From positions 310,001 through 374,000 of the forward strand of contig NZ_FOJI01000003.1 in the NCBI RefSeq assembly GCF_900111235.1: 64,000 bases of DNA, in the 5' to 3' direction. Below the pieces are notes generated by a model. That model had not been told where the DNA came from. It made no database searches and saw nothing but the letters and a program-made list of their open reading frames with translations. The position numbers were made by a program, and so were the translations under genes. This document shows positions 53,619 through 62,315 of this stretch, piece after piece (positions within the stretch are counted from its first letter, which is position 1; every line of letters begins with the position of its first letter). This DNA is from [Clostridium] fimetarium (GTDB lineage: Bacteria; Bacillota; Clostridia; Lachnospirales; Lachnospiraceae).

Positions 53619-54608
53619 CTATGTACTTTCTCTTTCAATAATCTCAGTTTGAATAGATATCCCTTTTTCAGGAGTTTTTCCTTCTGTTATATTGCGTAGA
53701 ATTTCAGCACATAATTTCCCGAGCAACTCAGGTTTATTATCTATTGTTGTCAACTCAGGCTCGCATATTAAAGTTTCCTGACAGTTGTTACACCCTATTA
53801 TGGCAATATCTTCTGGTATCTTATAACCTCTTTTTTTGAATTGTTTCATTGCACCAATAGCAGTAATATCCTCACCGAATACTACTCCATCAAACTTAAC
53901 TCCAGAATCAATTATTATATCTGCTGCTTCTTTTCCGCCTTCAATTCCATATATTGTCTTTATGATTTTCTGATCAACACCTAGGATATCTCTTAACTTC
54001 AAAGACTCCTTAAATCCATTTACCTTAGTCTTTGCGCTGGCTGTATCCATATCACACACATATAATAAGTCTTTATATCCTTTGTCGTATAAATAATCTG
54101 CTGCACTTCTAATCGCATTTTTATCATCCACCATTACTGAATAAAAATTGCTTCCATCAACATGTCCATTGGCAATAACCACTGGTATATTATTAATTGT
54201 ACTAATTATCTCTTCACTATTGATTAACTCGTTAAATATTGAGCCAATCAAAACAATTCCATCGACTTGCTTCTCAGCATTTATATTAATATACTTTATA
54301 CACTCATCTCTTGAATTTCCTGTATTGCATACATTTACATTATATCCACTCTTACTAAATTCATGTTCAATTGCATGTACGATTCTTGCATAATGAGAAA
54401 CCCGTACATCAGCAGTTAAAACTGCGATGCTTTTCATTGTTTTACTGACCATTCCTCTTGCAATTGCACTAGGTTTATAGTCATATTTCTTAAGAATGTC
54501 CTCTACACGCTTCTTGATTTCAGGATTCACATTCGTTTTATTATTAAGAACACGGGATACTGTGGATATGGAAGTTTTAGCTTCTGCCGCTATATCATAT
54601 ATATTCAT
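53619..54608 (-). CDS. LacI-family transcriptional regulator
   Basis: 329 residues. The N-terminal HTH and hinge read 'MNIYDIAAEAKTSISTVSRV' and 'NVNPEIKKRVEDILKKYDYK' and 'PSAIARGMVSKTM'. The rest is a periplasmic-binding-protein-like effector domain. The ATG at 54608 (MNIYD) has GGTGA upstream; the in-frame GTG at 54617 is less likely. It lies upstream of, and in the same direction as, the sugar-acid operon, with its own terminator between. It probably controls that operon through the two operators at 53313 and 53465. Confidence 0.9.
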   Translation of the reverse strand: MNIYDIAAEAKTSISTVSRVLNNKTNVNPEIKKRVEDILKKYDYKPSAIARGMVSKTMKSIAVLTADVRVSHYARIVHAIEHEFSKSGYNVNVCNTGNSRDECIKYININAEKQVDGIVLIGSIFNELINSEEIISTINNIPVVIANGHVDGSNFYSVMVDDKNAIRSAADYLYDKGYKDLLYVCDMDTASAKTKVNGFKESLKLRDILGVDQKIIKTIYGIEGGKEAADIIIDSGVKFDGVVFGEDITAIGAMKQFKKRGYKIPEDIAIIGCNNCQETLICEPELTTIDNKPELLGKLCAEILRNITEGKTPEKGISIQTEIIEREST

Positions 54609-54689
54609 CAAAATCACCCATCTAACATTATTTTTTGTCGTTTATTATTTTTGACTTACATTATTTCTATTTCACATTCTTTTTAATTT

Positions 54690-54805
54690 CATATTCTTTT
54701 CTATTTCACATTTTTCTATTTCACATTTTTCTATCATACATTTTTCTAGCGTACATTTTTCTAGCGTACATTTTTCTAGCGTACACTATTCTATCGTACA
54801 TTATT
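54690..54805. repeat. 15-bp minisatellite between the HAD and LacI genes
   Basis: On the minus strand the unit is GAAAAATGTACGCTA, present in at least three identical copies (about 54745-54790) with degenerate copies on both sides (GAAAAATGTGAAATA type to the left). The stop codon of the HAD gene lies in the first unit, and every unit repeats that TAG in the same frame. The open frame seen on the plus strand here is an artefact of the repeat. Confidence 0.85.
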
Positions 54806-55453
54806 TTCTTTCTCAATACATGTTATAACTTCCTGTAAATCACAGCAGATTTTAAATACTTTTTTCTTAACATCATCTTCAATCACTATCTCGTCGGGAA
54901 TATGTATTACTCTTATTTTAGCTGCATATCCTGCACCGATTCCATTGGGACTATCCTCTAGTACAAAACATTCATCCGAACTCTTCCCTATTATTTGAAG
55001 CGCTTTCAAATAAATATCTGGTTCTGGCTTACTTTTTACAACTGAATCTCCACAAACTACCGTCTCAAAATAATCATACACTCCTGCCATTTTAAGCATT
55101 TTTTCTGCCAATACATGATTGGTTGAGGTAGCCACTGCTGCTACAATACTATTAGACTTTAGATAACTAAGTAACTCTATAAGTCCTTTTTTTATTGGTA
55201 TGCCCGATTCTTTAATCACAAGATTCATATGTTCTGTTCTTAGTGACCTAGCGTATTCAAAATCAAAACTAGGGCCAAACCTATTCTGAAATAGTTGTTT
55301 ACAGTAAAATGCAGATACGCCTTTTAAACTATTTATAAATTCCATTGGTATATCAATATTTAATTGTGTTGCTGTATGTATCCAAGCCTTTGTTGATAAA
55401 CGTTCTGTATCAAACATAAGACCATCCATATCAAAGATTACTCCATTAATCAT
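54791..55453 (-). CDS. HAD-superfamily phosphatase, beta-phosphoglucomutase-like
   Basis: 220 residues. HAD motif I 'FDMDGLMFDTE', motif II 'VAAVATSTN', motif III Lys in 'VVKSKPEPDIYL' and motif IV 'FVLEDSPNGIGAGYAA' are all present; a helical cap lies between motifs I and II, as in beta-phosphoglucomutase and sugar-phosphate phosphatases. The last five codons and the stop lie in the 15-bp repeat array. The substrate is not known. It is monocistronic, upstream of LacI. Confidence 0.92.
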   Translation of the reverse strand: MINGVIFDMDGLMFDTERLSTKAWIHTATQLNIDIPMEFINSLKGVSAFYCKQLFQNRFGPSFDFEYARSLRTEHMNLVIKESGIPIKKGLIELLSYLKSNSIVAAVATSTNHVLAEKMLKMAGVYDYFETVVCGDSVVKSKPEPDIYLKALQIIGKSSDECFVLEDSPNGIGAGYAAKIRVIHIPDEIVIEDDVKKKVFKICCDLQEVITCIEKENNVR

Positions 55454-55656
55454 ATTTCTTCCTCACTTCAAATCACAAAACGGCTAATAATATGGGTATT
55501 ATACAACGTAATTATTTAAATTACAACTGTGATTGGATTGTAACGATTCGTAAACACTTACATTAATAAAACTAACCATCTTACTTTTAGGAATAAAACA
55601 TTTCTCTAAATATTATTCTTTGCTCCTTTGAATCATAATATAAATTGTTCCATATG

Positions 55657-58656
55657 TTATTTCATACTCTTAAAATACGCCCCTAAAATATGCTTTATGT
55701 GATAGTACCTTCTTGCGTAGGAATTTTCAACTCGAATCAGTTCAAACCCATGTGTCCTACATATCTCATTTTTCTTCTTATCCCTACGCATAACTGCTTC
55801 ATCTTCTGAGTGTTCGTGACCATCCAGTTCAATTGCTAGAATAGGCATTTCCTTCCCTTTTTCAACTTTTTCATATACAACAAAGTCAAATCTTCCGGTG
55901 AAAAACAAATCGCTTCCAGCCAGATTTTCTCCAAACACATGATTAATGGCAACCTCATGTTCAACCCTGCACTTGCGGTAACTTCCTATCACGTTGTCCA
56001 ATGCATGGCGTAAATTTTCCAAGAATACATTTTCAGTTTCTGATGAGTATGGTTTTATCCCCAATGCCCTTGAATTCTGCTCTTTAGACGCCACTGCAGA
56101 TGATCCATTAGACTTTGTATATTGTACCAAATCATACAAATCGTCCTCTTCCTTTTCATTATGAAGACGTTCAAGATCCTTATCTGCAGACATTATGATG
56201 AGTTTTTCCTTTGCCCTGGAAGTTGCAACATTAATTAACTCTTTGTTGCATTTTAACCAATCATAAGTCTGCTTTGTTGTCTTATCTGTAATCGCAAGCG
56301 AAAATATTACAACTTCTTTTTCATCTCCTTGGAAAGCATGAACAGTGCCACAGCTGACGTTTGTAAGATTGTTCTCCTTCAATGCGCTATTTATCCGATC
56401 TTTTTGATTGACGAAAGGTGTTATTACCCCTATTTCCTTGTCCTTATTTAACTCAGCGAATTTAATGATTTCTTGGATTTCGGCAGGTGAAGTGTTTTTA
56501 TAATCCGTAGTATTGTCCTTAACATCTACATATAGCAAAGGCTGTTCTTCTTTGGACGCAGACATAATCTTCAACTTACTGTTATAAAACTTCTTATTGT
56601 TGAAATCAATAATTTTTTTGTTACACCTGTAATGATTATGCAGTAAAATCTCATCACTGACCGCATCGCAAGCCAAAAATGTTTTATAAATGGAATTTTC
56701 TATGTAGTCATATTCATTGGTAATATGATAACGCTTCTTTAGAATCTGATTGTCCCTTTTACTCAACAATATTACAGGATTCAGTTGCTGTGGATCACCT
56801 ACCAACATCAGATTATTTCCGCGCAAAATCGAAACCAAGGCAACTGCTGAATTACATTGGCTGGCTTCATCCATAATAACCATATCAAAATAAGGTTCCG
56901 GTTCGCCAAGTTTATGAGCAGAAATACACGTTGTTATCATAATAGGAAAAATCTTCATGAATTTCTTCAGATTCGTTCCTTTACTCAGATATTTATTAAA
57001 TTCCCTAACCTGATCTTCCTCTGAATCCATTTCAAGAATCGCCCTTAAATCATTATGCTTTGGCTCGTCTATGCTCTTTATATATTTTGCTGACGTGTAA
57101 TAAAGATACATTATAAATTGACTTAAATCACTTGGCAGAAGTGCCTGTGCATCGTCATCCGTTAATTCCCCTATGGCTTTTAAGCGTTCATTTAAATGTG
57201 CCAACTGCTCACCCTGCAGCTCAGTCTGGAAATGCAAATGCTGATAACTTCCCTCAAGTTTGACGAGTGCTTCCCGTCTCTCTTTTAATTCAATCGATTC
57301 TTCATGCAACGCCAGAATTGTCCTTAGTTGCTCTGTTCTTTCTATCTCAAAATCTTTCTTTTTTTCCAATGTCTTATCATAGACTTTAATGTTCTTACAT
57401 TTTTCATAAATATTTTTGATGTATTTTAATGTTTCTTTCAGCTTTTCATTATTGCCGAGTCTTATGACTGGGAACGGTATATTACGGCCTTCATATTCAA
57501 GGCTACACAAGGCATCGAAAACACTATCAATTGGATGGTTATTATAGGAACAAAACAAAACCGTTTTCTCATTAAAAAATGCAGTAGATATGGTATTTAT
57601 AATTGTATTCGTTTTTCCAGTTCCAGGTGGCCCCTGTATATAGGTTATCGGAAACTTCATTCCATTGTTGATTGCCAACAGCTGGTCCAAATTAACTCTC
57701 TTATTTAGAAGAGCAATTGGAATATCCTTCTTTGCCCTGGACCTTTGTGTGTAATTTCCAAAAAATGCTTGGATTGGCTTAGGCGCAGTACCATTTTCGT
57801 ACATATCTGCAATTGCCTTGTATTCTTCTTCAAGTGGCAGATTAATGTCATATCCAAGTGCAATTAAATAAGGCATATCATCCACACCATTCATATGGCG
57901 GCTATACTGGGTTATCTTGTCTTTGATCAGTTCAAGATTCGTTTCGAAATCATTTAAGAGCTCGTAGTCTTCTGCATCTAAAAAACGCCTTATACTCTGC
58001 TTATTCCCTTCCACTGTAAATTCCCTCAATACAGAAATATCTTTTTGGGGAACGAACTTTCTATTCTTCACATCCAGATTTAGCAGTCTAAATGCCAGCA
58101 CATATAATCCGTCTTTTGTATTAATACTCAATACATTCAACGCCAGTTTCTTTATCGAATAAGAACGAGATTTGTTTTTATTACTGAACTCCTTCACAAT
58201 ATATTTGAATTGCTCATCGGAAAGGCTGAAATCATCTCCAATTGCACTTTCATCATCAAAATACTTGAGGAGTGAGTATTCACATTTGTAAGGAGTGGTA
58301 TCCATGCGATTGCATTCTGAATAGTAATTTAGAATCTTTAGATTTGCGATATTTTGAAATATGGTTTGATATTTTTCAGGATTATATGTGATATCTTCGA
58401 TTAATACGTTATTAACGGGACAATAGGTTCCATCGATTATAGAAGAAGATATGATGGAATCAATATAGATTGATAGTGATAGCACTGTGTTCTCACCTAG
58501 GTGAAGCCCATCAACTAACAAAGTACGTGAAGCTGGCCTCAATTCTCTGATGCCAATCCAGTACTTTGTGACTTCTTCTTTTTTGTTTCTATACTCAATG
58601 CTAAGCCATTTTCCCTCGTGGATGGCTTTGAATATGTCTTTGGTGATATTGTTCAT
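55657..58656 (-). CDS. WYL-like / SF1 helicase / DUF2726 nuclease fusion
   Basis: 999 residues. Residues about 8-90 look like a WYL domain ('FKAIHEGKWLSIEYRNKKEE'). Residues about 330-830 are a UPF1/COG1112-type SF1 helicase: Walker A 'GPPGTGKT' (342-349), motif II 'VIMDEASQ' (593-600), 'GDPQQLNP' (620-627), 'HNHYRCN' (motif IV), 'GTVHAFQGDE' (770-779), 'VATSRAKE' (810-817). Residues about 870-999 are a DUF2726/PD-(D/E)xK-like nuclease ('GRFDFVVYEK', 'AIELDGHEH', 'ICRTHGFELIRVEN'). A coiled coil (about 430-500) interrupts the helicase. It is most likely a defence effector, inferred from architecture and neighbours. Confidence 0.88.
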   Translation of the reverse strand: MNNITKDIFKAIHEGKWLSIEYRNKKEEVTKYWIGIRELRPASRTLLVDGLHLGENTVLSLSIYIDSIISSSIIDGTYCPVNNVLIEDITYNPEKYQTIFQNIANLKILNYYSECNRMDTTPYKCEYSLLKYFDDESAIGDDFSLSDEQFKYIVKEFSNKNKSRSYSIKKLALNVLSINTKDGLYVLAFRLLNLDVKNRKFVPQKDISVLREFTVEGNKQSIRRFLDAEDYELLNDFETNLELIKDKITQYSRHMNGVDDMPYLIALGYDINLPLEEEYKAIADMYENGTAPKPIQAFFGNYTQRSRAKKDIPIALLNKRVNLDQLLAINNGMKFPITYIQGPPGTGKTNTIINTISTAFFNEKTVLFCSYNNHPIDSVFDALCSLEYEGRNIPFPVIRLGNNEKLKETLKYIKNIYEKCKNIKVYDKTLEKKKDFEIERTEQLRTILALHEESIELKERREALVKLEGSYQHLHFQTELQGEQLAHLNERLKAIGELTDDDAQALLPSDLSQFIMYLYYTSAKYIKSIDEPKHNDLRAILEMDSEEDQVREFNKYLSKGTNLKKFMKIFPIMITTCISAHKLGEPEPYFDMVIMDEASQCNSAVALVSILRGNNLMLVGDPQQLNPVILLSKRDNQILKKRYHITNEYDYIENSIYKTFLACDAVSDEILLHNHYRCNKKIIDFNNKKFYNSKLKIMSASKEEQPLLYVDVKDNTTDYKNTSPAEIQEIIKFAELNKDKEIGVITPFVNQKDRINSALKENNLTNVSCGTVHAFQGDEKEVVIFSLAITDKTTKQTYDWLKCNKELINVATSRAKEKLIIMSADKDLERLHNEKEEDDLYDLVQYTKSNGSSAVASKEQNSRALGIKPYSSETENVFLENLRHALDNVIGSYRKCRVEHEVAINHVFGENLAGSDLFFTGRFDFVVYEKVEKGKEMPILAIELDGHEHSEDEAVMRRDKKKNEICRTHGFELIRVENSYARRYYHIKHILGAYFKSMK

Positions 58657-58841
58657 TTGGGTCCCCTTGTTGTGAAAATACCTTTGCTATTGCGAACAGG
58701 TTCTAACTTTACTTTGTAATAACATATTACCTTTTTGCCATATTATTTATTATCATTACTCCATGCTTTTAAGTACATCTGCGGTACATAATGATTTCTT
58801 TTATAAAATTGACTATCCATGGTAACCTTTCCATTTTATAA

Positions 58842-60455
58842 TTATGATTTTAGTGTCCATTTTTCGCCTGTTCGAATATTATTTGAAACTATGATACCTT
58901 CTTTTTGTAATTCTTTCAAATCACGTTTAATCGTTGAAAGGGAACATCCCATGTGTTTCGCCATCATTTCTTTCGATATAGAATTGTCTTTAGTAATTAG
59001 CTTTATTATTTCTTTTTTTCGATTTATCACTTTACTATTTATATTTTGGGGTTCATTTTGGGGTTCATTTTGGGGTTCATTTTGGGGTCCATTTTGGGGT
59101 CCATTTTTTAAATTCAATTGACCCCCACTAATTTTATTCCCAATTTCCTTATCATGAATTGCCCTATATTCCTCATTAATATAAATGATTGCATTTGTAT
59201 AATTGTCTGTATCATTATCTGGGAGATACTGTACTGGTTTTGAACCATTTTGCTGTAATGAATTTTTTGCTCTACGAACACCTGATCCATATGACTCTAT
59301 AAGATGCAATGAGAAAAACATGTCCTTGATTTCTGGATTTATATATTTTCTATCATCAAAACTTGTTTTTTTATTCAAATCCTCAATTGTAACTGGCGGC
59401 ACTGGACGATTATGATTAATAAAAGTTATTCTATCAGGGTACACGTATATTCCAACGTAATAAGGCTCACTATATTCCTTGTGTAAAATACAATTTGTTG
59501 CTAGTTCTTCAAATGCACTAAGTGGCCAATTATATATTATCTTATGCTCAATTACATCATCTTTTCGAACAGTATACGAAGCCATTATATTGTCCTCGAA
59601 GTATTTAGAAACTTGCTTTGCCTGAATCCAGATTGGACCATCAAATATTTTTGATTCCATCTTATCTGTTCCATCTTCTGTTTCTCTGATAATCTCTACA
59701 TGGGCACCTTTAATAAAAACTTCTGGTCTATCAGCAAACATTAATATTGCAAAATTCTTTGCACGAATTCCACCAAATTCACTTTCACTAATTAACCCCA
59801 TACTTTTTGCCATGTCCCTCTTAGAAAGTTCTCTTATATCTTCTCCTGCTCCTGTTGCAATCAGATATTCTCTCATATATTCATAGTTCAAATCATCCAG
59901 TGTTGCCGTTTCATGTAAACTTGAGCTAAATGTATATCCCGCAAACTTCTTCAATAATTCGAATTCCTGCATTACATTAGGTGCAACTGTATCTCTTGAT
60001 ACTCTTATATATCTTGCTGGTTTCAAATTAATATTTTTGTCACTTTCAGCTTTTTCACTTGTTATAAATGGTCCATTACTTCCTGGTTCTACCGCCAGAA
60101 TAATGTAGTACTTTTCGTCAATTACATCTGATATCAGATGATAGCTTGGCTTTGGGTGGATATTAGATAACAAATTCTTAAGCCTATTTTCAACGTTTTC
60201 AATTTTATTCATATCAATACCACTGATAGGCCTAACCGGTACTGCCTTAGCTCCCGTTTTCTTATCATCCACTTCTTCCACACCGATAAATAACAACCCA
60301 ATTTCTCGATTCATATAATTATTTGCATAAGCACAAACAGTCTTCAATATTTTATCTTTAAATGTATCTGATTTTTTATATTCAATGTAATCATTTTCAA
60401 CATGGCACTGTTCTAATAATTCATGCGCCATAACTTTAATAGAATCTAAATTCAT
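58842..60455 (-). CDS. Schlafen/AlbA-type DNA-binding ATPase with winged helix
   Basis: 537 residues. Residues about 15-150 are an AlbA_2 (Schlafen AlbA) domain ('ENDYIEYKKSDTFKDKILKT', 'GLLFIGVEEVDD'). Residues about 230-420 contain a GHKL/HATPase_c_4-like region ('AFEELATNCILHKEYSE', 'ESYGSGVRRAKNSL'). A repeat of PQN units (about 455-475) links to a C-terminal winged helix ('SKEMMAKHMGCSLSTIKRDL'). Such proteins are widespread regulators and appear often in defence islands. It is 14 bp downstream of the TIGR04141-like gene, so it is likely in the same operon. Confidence 0.87.
   Translation of the reverse strand: MNLDSIKVMAHELLEQCHVENDYIEYKKSDTFKDKILKTVCAYANNYMNREIGLLFIGVEEVDDKKTGAKAVPVRPISGIDMNKIENVENRLKNLLSNIHPKPSYHLISDVIDEKYYIILAVEPGSNGPFITSEKAESDKNINLKPARYIRVSRDTVAPNVMQEFELLKKFAGYTFSSSLHETATLDDLNYEYMREYLIATGAGEDIRELSKRDMAKSMGLISESEFGGIRAKNFAILMFADRPEVFIKGAHVEIIRETEDGTDKMESKIFDGPIWIQAKQVSKYFEDNIMASYTVRKDDVIEHKIIYNWPLSAFEELATNCILHKEYSEPYYVGIYVYPDRITFINHNRPVPPVTIEDLNKKTSFDDRKYINPEIKDMFFSLHLIESYGSGVRRAKNSLQQNGSKPVQYLPDNDTDNYTNAIIYINEEYRAIHDKEIGNKISGGQLNLKNGPQNGPQNEPQNEPQNEPQNINSKVINRKKEIIKLITKDNSISKEMMAKHMGCSLSTIKRDLKELQKEGIIVSNNIRTGEKWTLKS
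59044..59106 (-). repeat. 12-bp in-frame repeat encoding PQN units
   Basis: Five copies of a 12-bp unit (minus: GAACCCCAAAAT or GGACCCCAAAAT) encode GPQN-GPQN-EPQN-EPQN-EPQN inside the AlbA-type gene. The copies differ at a single position, so they are recent; the unit keeps the reading frame, so copy number can vary without loss of the protein. Confidence 0.88.
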
Positions 60456-60469
60456 TCATTCGCCTCCTT

Positions 60470-61147
60470 TTATTTTATCCCTAAAAGCATAAATCCACGC
60501 CCCATTGCATGAAATTTCTTGTTCATTTCAACTACTAGAAATTTAGCATATAAACTTTGTGATGACTTTTTGTATCCCTCCATAAAACCTGCTATATAAC
60601 AAATTCTTTTATTAAAAAGATTTGAGAATTGACTTAAACTAATAGTCAACTGCTCTTTGTGGACTTTATTACATAGTTTTATATAATAATCATTCAAAAA
60701 TTTTTCTCTATCTGCACCTAAATTACTAGTCAAATATTCATTTGCAACTAATATTTGATTTATTAGATCGCGTGCACCTTCTCCATTAAACTTTCCTTTA
60801 TTATGCATTAAATATACGTTATTCTTGTCATAAAAGATCAAATCCGCAATTTCCATATTGTCTTTAAGGGTAGTATGTGCAAATATCACGCTTTTGTCTT
60901 GTAAAAAAGACTTATTATAAGTATCTTCATTTTTATAATTTTTCTTTAAATTGAACTTTTCAATAATTGAATTACTTTTTGTTTCCATTTCAAGAAACAA
61001 TTCTTGAAACTCTACATTCAAATACTCTTTAAATGTAGTATCATACACATACCATCCACCATTAAGAAGATATACCATGGTTCCTATCTTACTAAATTCG
61101 AAATATCCCTGCATAGCATTTATTAATATAGTAGGGTACATAACCAT
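60470..61147 (-). CDS. TIGR04141/DUF6119-family protein, C-terminal part (out of frame)
   Basis: About 225 residues from the first usable ATG at 61147. 'KIGTMVYLLNGGWYVYDTTF' and 'LKDNMEIADLIFYDKNNVYL' with 'GEGARDLINQILVANEYL' match, from memory, the second half of the sporadically distributed TIGR04141 family. The frame is open further upstream: it reads 'KHNDKKWKIVTYNNAGNMV' before the ATG, and continues the N-terminal part at 61168-62223 by a -1 shift. No ribosome binding site precedes 61147. This is therefore best seen as the 3' half of one broken or frameshifted gene. Confidence 0.75.
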   Translation of the reverse strand: MVMYPTILINAMQGYFEFSKIGTMVYLLNGGWYVYDTTFKEYLNVEFQELFLEMETKSNSIIEKFNLKKNYKNEDTYNKSFLQDKSVIFAHTTLKDNMEIADLIFYDKNNVYLMHNKGKFNGEGARDLINQILVANEYLTSNLGADREKFLNDYYIKLCNKVHKEQLTISLSQFSNLFNKRICYIAGFMEGYKKSSQSLYAKFLVVEMNKKFHAMGRGFMLLGIK

Positions 61148-61167
61148 ATTACCAGCATTATTGTAAG

Positions 61168-62223
61168 TTACAATCTTCCATTTTTTATCATTATGCTTAA
61201 TCCGAATAAAGTTCTATTGTATGTCTCATCATATATTTTAATAACGTCAGATAAATTAATAGGATAGCTTTTATCTATAATTATTTCATCATTTTCATTT
61301 GATAAAACATATCTAGTTGCATTCGTATAATAGCTACAGTAATCGTCCCCGACAATTGTGAAGTTTTCAAAATGATCATCTTGAAATCTTTTTTGCATTT
61401 CCATAACAAGCTCTGAATCTTTAATCCCACTTTTTTTAGTTGTAATCATATAATTCATCGCAAAATTACTTTTCTTATTTTCCAATATATATAATTTTGA
61501 TATTACCTTTTTTAATTCTTCGATTGAAAATGAGCGTCTGATAATTATAGCATCCTTGTTATCAATCCCTATTTTTTTATCTTTCTCGCTATCCACTATA
61601 GAAATCCCTAATTCTCTTGCCAAAATCGTATCAACTTCTATTGATAATTCCTTATAAATACTACTTAAATCTTGCTCAACAGAAATACTTGTATTTGCCC
61701 TGTTTGCCCTTTGTGTTGATAATCTATTTCCCATAGTATTATTTTCAAGAACTCTTTTCACAATAGGATCATCTTTTTTTACAATCTTTGGTATTAAATA
61801 TAATCCATAGTTTCTTTGAATAAATCTACTAATATAGTGATTACCATATCCTCCAGTCATTGCATATATTCCGTCTTTGTAAGGATATAACAAAATATAT
61901 GAAACATTGACATTTGTAATGTGACTACTACTTATTCCCTCTACACAATTATTAATAATATATGCCAGCATCTCTTGCCAATCAGGTATATGTTCAGTTT
62001 TAAATATAACTCCATAAAATCCTTCATAGTTGAATTCCTTTAATTCTAAGCATTTTTTGCCATTGATAATTTTACAAACAGATTTAATTAAAACTTTTGA
62101 CGTAGTAATATTAATATCTTCATTACTTACCACTTTTATCTGCTTAAACGTATCATTTACTTTTCCAATATCAATTTTACATATGCTAAACTGTGTTTGT
62201 GGAATATACTTTTCATCTGCCAT
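61168..62223 (-). CDS. TIGR04141/DUF6119-family protein, N-terminal part
   Basis: About 351 residues from the ATG at 62223 (MADEKYIPQ), which has AAAGGA upstream. 'GIYAMTGGYGNHYISRFIQR' followed by 'NYGLYLIPKIVKKDDPIVKR', and 'MGNRLSTQRANRANTSISVE', match the family's distinctive N-terminal half. The frame ends at a TAA at 61168-61170, after 'IMIKNGRL', while the other frame carries the rest of the protein. The family is reported as sporadically distributed and tied to mobile or defence loci; its biochemistry is unknown to me. The two halves would add to about 600 residues, a normal length for the family. Confidence 0.78.
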   Translation of the reverse strand: MADEKYIPQTQFSICKIDIGKVNDTFKQIKVVSNEDINITTSKVLIKSVCKIINGKKCLELKEFNYEGFYGVIFKTEHIPDWQEMLAYIINNCVEGISSSHITNVNVSYILLYPYKDGIYAMTGGYGNHYISRFIQRNYGLYLIPKIVKKDDPIVKRVLENNTMGNRLSTQRANRANTSISVEQDLSSIYKELSIEVDTILARELGISIVDSEKDKKIGIDNKDAIIIRRSFSIEELKKVISKLYILENKKSNFAMNYMITTKKSGIKDSELVMEMQKRFQDDHFENFTIVGDDYCSYYTNATRYVLSNENDEIIIDKSYPINLSDVIKIYDETYNRTLFGLSIMIKNGRL

Positions 62224-62315
62224 ATTTGTCACATCCTTTAACTTATATTTTACAACTAATATGAAAATATTACCATATAATACTGTATTATATAAACAAA
62301 TACTCAATCAACTTT

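Noticed and set aside
54635-54838. Plus-strand gene for a 67-residue Phe/Leu/Tyr-rich peptide
   Set aside because: It is the opposite strand of the 15-bp minisatellite and has no ribosome binding site; its hydrophobic pattern comes only from the repeat.
58819-59121. Plus-strand gene with WGSFWGS repeats
   Set aside because: It is the complement of the PQN repeat and the winged-helix part of the AlbA-type gene.
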